Source: Chitinophaga pinensis
GTDB lineage: Bacteria > Bacteroidota > Bacteroidia > UKL13-3
Length of the DNA stretch: 64,000 nt
Direction of reading: 5' to 3'
Assembly: GCA_945860865.1 (NCBI GenBank)
Contig: CAMARW010000005.1
Location: 113,723 to 177,722 of the forward strand
Shown here: positions 47,319 to 55,624 of the stretch, one piece after another
Layout of the letters: every line of letters begins with the position of its first letter
How positions within the stretch are numbered: position 1 is the stretch's first letter
The notes under the pieces: model-generated
What the model was told of the DNA's origin: nothing
Seen by the model: the letters and a program-made list of their open reading frames with translations, nothing else
Databases searched by the model: none
Translations under genes and position numbers: made by a program

Positions 47319-47393
47319 AATTAAATCCTTGTTGTTTGTTTGTCCTTCTCTTTCTCTAAGCTATTTCGTACTTTCGTTTTTTAATCAAAAAGT

Positions 47394-48362
47394 ATGATTA
47401 TTGTTACAGGCGCTGAGGGTTTTATTGGAAGTTGTTTGGTTGCATTGCTAAATGATCGACAATATTATGATTTAGTTTTAGTGGATGATTTTGAAGAGTT
47501 ACCTGCTAGGGCCCATAATTTGCATGGTAAGCGGTTCAGTAAAAAGGTAGAAAGAACCAGCTTTTTTGAGTGGTTAGATGCCAACGCGCATGAAGTTCAA
47601 TTTGTATTTCATATTGGTGCTAGAACAGATACTACCGAAAAAGATGAAGAGATTTTTAAAGAGTTAAACCTAAGGTTCAGCCAAGAATTATTTAAAAGAT
47701 GCGCTGCGGAAGGCATTCCCATGGTTTACGCATCTAGCGCAGCAACCTATGGAGCAGGTGAGTTTGGATATGAAGACGATGAACTAAAATTAGATTTATT
47801 AAATCCGCTTAATCCTTATGGCCGATCCAAAAATGATTTTGATAAATGGATTTTCACGCAAGAGCATAAGCCTTATTTTTGGGCTGGCTTAAAGTTTTTT
47901 AACGTTTATGGTCCAAACGAATACCACAAAGCACGTATGGCAAGCGTTGTTTACCATGCTTATCATCAGATAAAAAAAACAGGTGCGGTAAACTTGTTTC
48001 AATCTCACCGCGAAGATTACGCCCATGGGACACAAATGCGCGATTTTATTTATGTGAAAGATTTGTGTGAGGTTTGTTTGTATTTAATGCACCACAGAAA
48101 AAACAGTGGTTTGTATAATTTAGGTTCGGGGCAAGCCAGAACTTGGAACGACCTTGCAAAGGCTATTTTTTCTGCATTGCAACTGCCGGTTCAAGTAAAT
48201 TATATTCCCATTCCCGAGGATATTAGAGACGCCTACCAATATTTTACGGAAGCTACCATGCACAAAATGAGGCAAATTGGGTATGTAAAACCTTTTACGA
48301 CCATAGAAGAAGGCATAGCAGATTATGTAAACAATTACTTAGAGCCTGCCGCTTGGCGATAA
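47394..48362 (+). CDS. hldD: ADP-L-glycero-D-manno-heptose 6-epimerase
   Basis: The 322-residue short-chain dehydrogenase/epimerase starts with IIVTGAEGFIGSCLVALL (NADP-binding GxxGxxG), with IGARTDTTEKD, YASSAATYGAGEFGYEDDE and YGRSKNDFDKW carrying the YxxxK catalytic pair. It epimerises ADP-D-glycero- to ADP-L-glycero-D-manno-heptose for LPS inner core. Length is standard. The kinase gene begins 31 bases after its stop. Confidence 0.94.
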   Translation: MIIVTGAEGFIGSCLVALLNDRQYYDLVLVDDFEELPARAHNLHGKRFSKKVERTSFFEWLDANAHEVQFVFHIGARTDTTEKDEEIFKELNLRFSQELFKRCAAEGIPMVYASSAATYGAGEFGYEDDELKLDLLNPLNPYGRSKNDFDKWIFTQEHKPYFWAGLKFFNVYGPNEYHKARMASVVYHAYHQIKKTGAVNLFQSHREDYAHGTQMRDFIYVKDLCEVCLYLMHHRKNSGLYNLGSGQARTWNDLAKAIFSALQLPVQVNYIPIPEDIRDAYQYFTEATMHKMRQIGYVKPFTTIEEGIADYVNNYLEPAAWR

Positions 48363-48393
48363 GCGCATACATTTTAACAATGTGCCCTAAACT

Positions 48394-51300
48394 TTGAATA
48401 ATATTTTAAAATACATACTCTGGCTGGGTGCAAGTCTGCTTGTTTTTGTGTTGCTTATGGCCACAGAGTATGGCATTTTGCAGGATACCGAGCAACAAGC
48501 TCAAAACAATTATGAGCATATACAGCAAGTAATAGTTGATAAAGAGGCAGAATGTAAAGATCTGCTCTACCAGGTGCTTCAAGATACAGCTCAAATTAAT
48601 AGAAAATGGACAGATTACCTTGCATTGGCTAATCAGCAAAAGGTAATTATTCATTTGTTTAAGCAGGATACTTTGGTTTTGTGGACAGACAATACCATTA
48701 ATTCTGTTAAATATTTACCCGCATTAAAGCCTGGTTTCTTTTATTTAAATACAAACAATGGTTCTTTCTTAGTGAGTTTTTTGCAGCAGAACTCCTATAA
48801 GGTTGCCATTTTTTATCAGTTAAAAACCAATTATCAATTTCAAAATCAATACATCCAAAACCACATCAATAGTGATTTAAGTTTTTTGGGTTCAGCCTTA
48901 TTTAGTCCTTCTCCCATTAAAGATTTTAGAGACTTAATGGATAGAAAGGGCAATTACCTTTGTTCCATTCAGATATTTGGTTTTCCAAAAATAACCCCGC
49001 AATGGCTGAGGTTCTTTATTTTGTTGATTTTATTGGTGAGTATTTGGTTTTTTCATTTGTTGAGTAAAGCACTCATTGGCAAACATTTTTTATTGGGTTC
49101 TCTGTTTTTCATTGTCTTTTCGCAAGGGGCCAGGTGGATTTTAATGATTAATAAATGGCCTGTTTTTATTTATAATAAGAAGTTGTTCGGACCAGAAATT
49201 TATGCTTCATCCATCTATAATCCATCTTTAGGAGATTTTATTGTAGCTGTTGGTTTATTGCTGTGGTACTTTATTTTAATTAAGCCTGTGCGGTTTAAAA
49301 TTGAGTTAAGTAAGCCTATGCACACCTTGCAATTAGCTTTCATTTCTTGGTTAAGTATTGTTTTAGCAGATGCTTGCTTTGACAGCATTAAAAGCTTGGT
49401 TTTTGATTCGCAAATTTCTTTTGATGTAAAGAATATTTACAGCATAAGTGAGTATACCTTGTTGGGTTTATTGCTGGCTTTTATGCTTTTAATGTTGAGC
49501 TTCCAGTTGTTTGTTAAATGGTATTATTTACTTCGTTTTAAAGCGCTTTCATTCTTTGAGAAATTTACTGTGGTATGCCTAGTATTTTTCTTTTTACATC
49601 CATTTTTAGTTGTTAATTTGTTTGAACGAAATAGTTCATATACTGTTTCGAGTAGCTTGTTATTGGGCATGTTCTTTGTTTACCAGCGTGCTGTAATTCC
49701 ATACTTAAAACGATTTCAACGGCATTTTCTGTTTATACTGCTACTTAGCTTATTTACTTCTATAACTATATACCATTATAGTGCAATTGAAGAGGAAGAA
49801 ACAAGGTTTTTGTATGCTTCTAAATTAGTAAGTCAGAATGATGTTAACGCAGAATATTTCTTAGAAGAAGTTGAAAGTAAAATTTTAAATGAACAAATTT
49901 TAATTACTTACTTTTCTAATCCCATTGCTTATAAATCTCAATTGGTTAAAAAGCTGCGACAGCTATATTTTTCTGGATATTTAGGTAAATATGATATTAC
50001 TGTGTATGATTTTGATAATAATAAATCGCACTTCAAAAACCGCAACTTATACAACTATAAGCAGGTAGATTATATATACAAAAACCTAGGTAGCACTACC
50101 ATGAACCAATACTTTAGGTTTCTAAAAAACAATGCCTATTTAAAAGGTTACCTAGGTAAATTTATAGTACGCAATAAGCAAGGAGTTTTGGGTTATTTTT
50201 ATATTCATTTACAGCCCAAACTGTTGCAAGATGAAACACGTTTTGATGAACTTTTGATAGATGGTTTCAGAAATAATAATAACAAACACAAGCATTACTC
50301 TTTTGCACTATATAGAGATATGCGTTTGTTGAGTCAAAGCGGAGAATATGCTTATAGAACAACCTTTACTTTTGATGATATAATAGGCAAAAGCAGGATA
50401 TTTGAGGAGAATGGCTATAACCACTTATTGTTTAAAGAAAACGATCAATTATATGTGGTAGTGAGCAGAAAAATACCAGCTTGGTATGAGCCACTTGGCT
50501 TGTTTTCGCTATCGTTTACATTTTATACCTTCATCTTAATTGTATTTATTTTTCTCTATACCTTATTTAATAACAGGTGGCTAAAGTGGAACTTTATTAA
50601 AAAGCATGCATTGGGTTTGTGGGTGCAAGACCAAGTGAATAAAATGGTGTTTTTTAAAGAAGCTAATTTGTCTCTCATTAGAACCCGTATTCAGCTTGGA
50701 ATTGTATTAATTGTTTTTCTTACTTTAGGCAGCACAGCCTACTTTACAATTAATTTTATAAGCAATCAAAATTCATTGAGGCAAGAAGATAAACTTGTTA
50801 AAAAACTGCGCAGTGTGGTAAGTGCCATCGAAAATGAAAGTCAGGAAATAAATTTTAATAGCAAGCAAACTGATAGGGAGGCGAGCATAAACCAGATTGC
50901 TGATTTTTACAATACAGATATTACCTTCTTTAGTGTGCAAGGAGAAATGTTAAGTTCCACTATTAAGAAGGTTTATACAGAAGGGATAGTTGCCCCATTG
51001 ATGGATGCACAGGCCTTTTATCATTTAAACAATTTAAGGGAGTCTCAATTTGTACAAAAAGAATCGATAGCTACTTTTGTTTATTCTGGAGCGTATGTGC
51101 CTGTTTTTGGCAAAAATAAAGCCTTGTTGGGTTATGTACAATTGCCCAATTTTTACCAGAATGCCGAATTAGATTCAGAGATATCGAGCATTATTGTGGG
51201 CTTTATAAATCTCTATGCTTTGCTGTTTATCCTTATTGGATTAATTGCTTGGGTTGTTTCACGGAATATTTCTTACCCATTAATGTTGGTTCAGCAACAA

Positions 51301-52110
51301 ATGGCTAAGACTACTTTTGGCAAACAAAATGAACCCATACATTGGAACCGCAACGACGAACTTGGGGAATTGGTAAAACAATACAACCTCATGATAGACC
51401 AGCTGGCAGAAAGTGCCGAAAAGCTAGCCATGAGCGAGCGTGAAGGAGCATGGAGAGACATTGCGAGGCAGATTGCTCATGAAATTAAAAATCCGCTTAC
51501 ACCCATGAAATTGAGTGTGCAGCATTTAGAGCGTGCCTGGAAAGACCAGTCTCCTAAATTACCCGAAACCTTTAAACGGGTTACACGCACACTCATTACC
51601 CAAATTGATACCTTAAGTGATTTAGCTACCGAATTTAGTAGCTTCGCTAAAATGCCTGCACCGCGTTACGATTTAATTCAGGTAAATGATTTAATTGAAG
51701 AGCTGGTGCACCTGCAACAAGAAAGTTTTGAAGGAAAAATTACTTTTGTTTGTGAGCCCAACACTACGCTTTGGTTCGATTTAAGTTACTTAAATAGAAC
51801 CTTAACCAACTTAATTAAAAATGCTTGTCAGGCTATACCCGAAGATACACCAGGATTGGTTTTGCTAAAGGTTTATGAACACAATACCTATTTGTGTTTT
51901 GAGGTACAAGACAACGGAACTGGAATTACCGAGGAGCAAAAAGCAAAGATTTTTATGCCTTATTTTAGCACCAAGGTAATAGGTATGGGACTAGGTTTAC
52001 CCATTGTAAAAAGTATGATTGAAAGTGGTGGTGGGGATATTAGTTTTGAGAGTACCCTTGGACTTGGCACAACTTTTTTAGTTAGAATACCGTTAAAAGA
52101 AGCAGAATGA
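48394..52110 (+). CDS. Very large membrane sensor histidine kinase, NtrY-like
   Basis: The 1238-residue protein starts at TTG 48394, which places the first transmembrane helix (5-25) at the N-terminus. A first extracytoplasmic region (about 26-205) is followed by about seven helices (about 207-460), a second soluble region (about 465-705), further helices (about 710-735, 770-795 and 925-955), a HAMP domain (about 955-1005), a DHp domain with His1029 in RQIAHEIKNPLTP, and a C-terminal HATPase with NLIKNACQA, DNGTGI and GMGLGLPIVKSM. There is no attached receiver. The last 4 bases (ATGA) overlap the start of the next gene. Confidence 0.9.
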   Translation: MNNILKYILWLGASLLVFVLLMATEYGILQDTEQQAQNNYEHIQQVIVDKEAECKDLLYQVLQDTAQINRKWTDYLALANQQKVIIHLFKQDTLVLWTDNTINSVKYLPALKPGFFYLNTNNGSFLVSFLQQNSYKVAIFYQLKTNYQFQNQYIQNHINSDLSFLGSALFSPSPIKDFRDLMDRKGNYLCSIQIFGFPKITPQWLRFFILLILLVSIWFFHLLSKALIGKHFLLGSLFFIVFSQGARWILMINKWPVFIYNKKLFGPEIYASSIYNPSLGDFIVAVGLLLWYFILIKPVRFKIELSKPMHTLQLAFISWLSIVLADACFDSIKSLVFDSQISFDVKNIYSISEYTLLGLLLAFMLLMLSFQLFVKWYYLLRFKALSFFEKFTVVCLVFFFLHPFLVVNLFERNSSYTVSSSLLLGMFFVYQRAVIPYLKRFQRHFLFILLLSLFTSITIYHYSAIEEEETRFLYASKLVSQNDVNAEYFLEEVESKILNEQILITYFSNPIAYKSQLVKKLRQLYFSGYLGKYDITVYDFDNNKSHFKNRNLYNYKQVDYIYKNLGSTTMNQYFRFLKNNAYLKGYLGKFIVRNKQGVLGYFYIHLQPKLLQDETRFDELLIDGFRNNNNKHKHYSFALYRDMRLLSQSGEYAYRTTFTFDDIIGKSRIFEENGYNHLLFKENDQLYVVVSRKIPAWYEPLGLFSLSFTFYTFILIVFIFLYTLFNNRWLKWNFIKKHALGLWVQDQVNKMVFFKEANLSLIRTRIQLGIVLIVFLTLGSTAYFTINFISNQNSLRQEDKLVKKLRSVVSAIENESQEINFNSKQTDREASINQIADFYNTDITFFSVQGEMLSSTIKKVYTEGIVAPLMDAQAFYHLNNLRESQFVQKESIATFVYSGAYVPVFGKNKALLGYVQLPNFYQNAELDSEISSIIVGFINLYALLFILIGLIAWVVSRNISYPLMLVQQQMAKTTFGKQNEPIHWNRNDELGELVKQYNLMIDQLAESAEKLAMSEREGAWRDIARQIAHEIKNPLTPMKLSVQHLERAWKDQSPKLPETFKRVTRTLITQIDTLSDLATEFSSFAKMPAPRYDLIQVNDLIEELVHLQQESFEGKITFVCEPNTTLWFDLSYLNRTLTNLIKNACQAIPEDTPGLVLLKVYEHNTYLCFEVQDNGTGITEEQKAKIFMPYFSTKVIGMGLGLPIVKSMIESGGGDISFESTLGLGTTFLVRIPLKEAE

Positions 52111-55100
52111 GGTGCTTTTTTTTAATAGGGTTGTTGGCTTGTTTTAAACTTGGATTTACGCAGGTTTTACCTAGCGCTGCCATGCAAACCAAACAGCTTA
52201 TTTTAAGTAAAGATACTTTTGTATTGGATACCGCTTTATTGGTTAGCGGTTCGGTAAAAGTGAACGCGTACAGAGAAAATATTGATTATACCATCAATTA
52301 CTATACAAGTACTTTTATAAACAAAAAGATTCCGCTCAACACGCTGCTAATTATTCAATATACTGCCCTAACATATACGTTTCCAAAATCAATAAAGCGC
52401 AAGGATATTGCTTTGGTTCAGCCAGAATTTATGGAAACATATAACCCTTTTAAGTTGCAAAATACCAATAGTGGTTTTAGCGCCATTGGCAATAACGAAG
52501 GCTTGCAAACCACTGGTAGCATTATGCGCGGATTAAGTTTGGGTAATACCCAAAATGCTATTGTAAATGCCAATTTAAACCTTCAATTGGCAGGCAGATT
52601 AAATAATGAAATTGATGTTTTAGCGGCTATTAGCGATGAAAATAATCCCATTCAACCAGAGGGAAATACGCAAGAATTGCAAGATTTTGACCAAGTGTTT
52701 GTGCAGTTTAGCAAGCAAAACAAAAAGCTTATTGTGGGCGATTATTTAATGAATAAACCAGCGCCAGGTTATTTTATGAATTATTATAAAAAATCGCGCG
52801 GATTGGCCAGTTACAATGAATTTGCTTTGCCTAAAAATCAACTGTTAAGGGTAAATGCCCAAGCGGCTTTATCGCGGGGTAGGTTTGTAAGAAATATTGT
52901 ACAAGGAATAGAAGGAAACCAAGGTCCGTACCGATTGCAGGGTGCCAATGGCGAGTTGTTTATAATAATTATTTCTGGAACAGAATCTGTTTATTTAGAT
53001 GGGCAAAAGCTTACACGTGGCGAGCAAAATGATTATACCATAGATTATAACACGGGCGAAGTTGTATTTATGCCCAAGCGATTAATTACTCAGTTTTCCA
53101 GAATTATTGTTGAGTTTCAATATTCGGATAGAAATTATGCGCGAACAGTGCTAGGTGCCAACACCCAATGGGAGGGCAAAAAAACTGCTGTTTACTTCAA
53201 TTATTTTACTGAACAAGACAATAAAAACCAACCCTTTCAGCAAAATTTGAGTGATAGCAATAAGCTGTTATTGGCGCGTGTGGGTGATAATTTACAAGAA
53301 GCTAGGTTGCTTAGCGAAGTGCCCATTGCTGTTTATAATCCACAAGCCATATTATATAGAAAGATTGATACCATTGGTTTTACCGGCATCTATGTGCATG
53401 CAAAAATAAAGGGAAACGATAGCTTGTTTTACGAAGTTAGGTTTTCTTTTGTGGGTAACAACAGAGGTAATTATAAGCAAGGAGCCAGTGCCGCAAACGG
53501 ACGAGTTTTTATTTGGGTGCCTCCAATAGAGGGTGTTCCGCAAGGCGATTTTGAGCCTGTTATTCAACTGGTGGCTCCTAATAAACAACAAATGCTTACC
53601 ATGGGCGCCATATACAAATGGGAAACCAATCAGGTGTTTAAAATAGAAGCGGCGCGTAGTTCATTGGATAAAAATTTGTTTAGTGAAATAGATAAACAAA
53701 ACGATGCTGGGTATGCTTTAAATGTAAGTGCAACCAATGAATTAGAGTTGGGTAAAAAAGGTTCCAAAGTGCAATCGGCCATCAATTATGAATATACCAG
53801 TAAGCAGTTTAAGTATGTTGAACGCTACAGAAATGTAGAATTTAATAGGATTTGGAATAGGCAATTAGGGAACTCCCAAGAAGCTGAAACAGGCGATAAA
53901 GAGCATATTTTAAATTGGAAGTTAAACTACCAAACACCCAAAAATGGATTTATTAATTATCAAATTGGGTATTATAACAAAAACGCAAATTTTTTTAGCG
54001 GCTTGAACCAAATCATTGCTAGCGATTTATTTTATGAAAAAAATAGGCTGCAAACCCAAGTAGAATATGCGCGCGGCCTGCAAGCAGCAGGTTTTAATAT
54101 AGCAGCTTACCAATCTTTGGTATCTAATATTTCTAGCACTTACACGCGTAGTTTTAAGGTGTTTAATTTGGGAGCTAGTTTAGCCAGCGAGCAAAGTACG
54201 TTTAAAAGAAATGCAGATTCTTTGCTGAGTGGGAGTTTTGCTTTTCAAAAATACGGACTCTTTTTTAGAAGCAAAGACAGCAGCAATTTGCGCTATTATG
54301 CAGAGGCAAACATGCGTTTAGATCAACTGCCAGAGCTAAATAAGTTTCAAAATAAAAGTTTAGCCAAAGAGCTAAAAATTGGTTTAGATTTTTTTCAGAA
54401 AAACTTTAACAAGCTCAACCTAGATGTTTCGTTCAGGGATTTTCAGTTATTAGATACCGGCAATCAATTACGCAAACCAGAGCGCGTTTTATTGTCGAGG
54501 TTAACCTATGATTATTCTTTTTTTAAACGATTAATAACTGCCAATACATACGTGCAATTGGGTTCTGGTAATGAGCTCAGAAGAGATTTTCAATTTGTAG
54601 AGGTGCCAATTGGACAAGGATTCTACGTTTGGAAAGATTTTAACGAGGATGGCTTACAGCAGATTAATGAGTTTCAGGTGGCATCTTTTGCAGATAAGAA
54701 CTTGGCCAATTATATCAAGGTTTTTTTACCTACCACCAGTTTGGTAAGTATACAAAGCACACAGTTTAGTCAAACCTTAAATATTAATGGCTTTAGCGGC
54801 AAAACTTACCGCGGTTTAAAAGGTTTTTTAAATAAGTTTAGTAATCAAGCAGCAGTGCGTTTAGAACGTAAATTAACCACAGGAGATTTTAATCCTTTGG
54901 CAGATGCTTTTAAATGGAGCTGGGATGATACAAGCATTGTAAGTTTGTCTTCTATTATTCGCAATACTTTGTTTTTTAATAGGAATAATCCGCGGTATGG
55001 ATTAGATTTTGGGTATGCCAAACAAAGAAGTAAGGCCTTTCAAACCAATGGGTTTGAATCGAGAGAAAAAACAGATTATACCTTGGGTAGTAGGTTTGCT

Positions 55101-55592
55101 TTAAATGCCAACTGGACATTTACCGGAACCTATATTGTGGGAGAAAAACGCAATGCCTCCGAGTTCTTTAGCAGCAACGATTTTAGGTATAATTACCAAG
55201 AATACAAGCCTAAAGTAAGTTATCAATTTCAGCAAACTTGGCGAGTAAGTATAGATTATAACTACCAGCAATCTTACAACTTACCCGAGTTAGGTGGCGA
55301 GCAAAGTGAAGTGCAGCAAGTTGGCTTAGAAATGCGTTATTCTTTTATTAAAATTGGCGTTATAACAGCTAAGTATAGCTTTTTTGATGTGCAGTTTGAT
55401 GGTAATTTAAATACGCCTCTGGCTTATGATATGTTGCAAGGATTAAGCAAAGGAAACAACCAATTATTTAACCTGCAAATACAACAAAGGATAGGGCAAA
55501 ATTTGCAGATTAACATGAGTTATGAAGGAAGAAAATCGGGTGAAATTCCATTTATACATACTGGAAAAATGGAAGCAAGGTATTTATTTTAA
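52107..55592 (+). CDS. Large outer-membrane beta-barrel-like protein, function unknown
   Basis: This 1161-residue protein has a signal peptide (about 1-18, ending GFTQ) and an extended beta-rich sequence that ends KMEARYLF, an outer-membrane barrel-type C-terminus. Near residues 135-220 is GSIMRGLSLGNTQNA and NNPIQPEGNTQELQDFDQ, a conserved pattern of large Bacteroidota surface/barrel proteins including the SprA-like type, but the protein is far shorter than SprA. The start overlaps the kinase stop (ATGA), so the two are translationally coupled. No catalytic motif is evident. The role is unknown. Confidence 0.78.
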   Translation: MRCFFLIGLLACFKLGFTQVLPSAAMQTKQLILSKDTFVLDTALLVSGSVKVNAYRENIDYTINYYTSTFINKKIPLNTLLIIQYTALTYTFPKSIKRKDIALVQPEFMETYNPFKLQNTNSGFSAIGNNEGLQTTGSIMRGLSLGNTQNAIVNANLNLQLAGRLNNEIDVLAAISDENNPIQPEGNTQELQDFDQVFVQFSKQNKKLIVGDYLMNKPAPGYFMNYYKKSRGLASYNEFALPKNQLLRVNAQAALSRGRFVRNIVQGIEGNQGPYRLQGANGELFIIIISGTESVYLDGQKLTRGEQNDYTIDYNTGEVVFMPKRLITQFSRIIVEFQYSDRNYARTVLGANTQWEGKKTAVYFNYFTEQDNKNQPFQQNLSDSNKLLLARVGDNLQEARLLSEVPIAVYNPQAILYRKIDTIGFTGIYVHAKIKGNDSLFYEVRFSFVGNNRGNYKQGASAANGRVFIWVPPIEGVPQGDFEPVIQLVAPNKQQMLTMGAIYKWETNQVFKIEAARSSLDKNLFSEIDKQNDAGYALNVSATNELELGKKGSKVQSAINYEYTSKQFKYVERYRNVEFNRIWNRQLGNSQEAETGDKEHILNWKLNYQTPKNGFINYQIGYYNKNANFFSGLNQIIASDLFYEKNRLQTQVEYARGLQAAGFNIAAYQSLVSNISSTYTRSFKVFNLGASLASEQSTFKRNADSLLSGSFAFQKYGLFFRSKDSSNLRYYAEANMRLDQLPELNKFQNKSLAKELKIGLDFFQKNFNKLNLDVSFRDFQLLDTGNQLRKPERVLLSRLTYDYSFFKRLITANTYVQLGSGNELRRDFQFVEVPIGQGFYVWKDFNEDGLQQINEFQVASFADKNLANYIKVFLPTTSLVSIQSTQFSQTLNINGFSGKTYRGLKGFLNKFSNQAAVRLERKLTTGDFNPLADAFKWSWDDTSIVSLSSIIRNTLFFNRNNPRYGLDFGYAKQRSKAFQTNGFESREKTDYTLGSRFALNANWTFTGTYIVGEKRNASEFFSSNDFRYNYQEYKPKVSYQFQQTWRVSIDYNYQQSYNLPELGGEQSEVQQVGLEMRYSFIKIGVITAKYSFFDVQFDGNLNTPLAYDMLQGLSKGNNQLFNLQIQQRIGQNLQINMSYEGRKSGEIPFIHTGKMEARYLF

Positions 55593-55624
55593 ACCTTACT
55601 TCCATTTAAGTATGAACCAATAAA

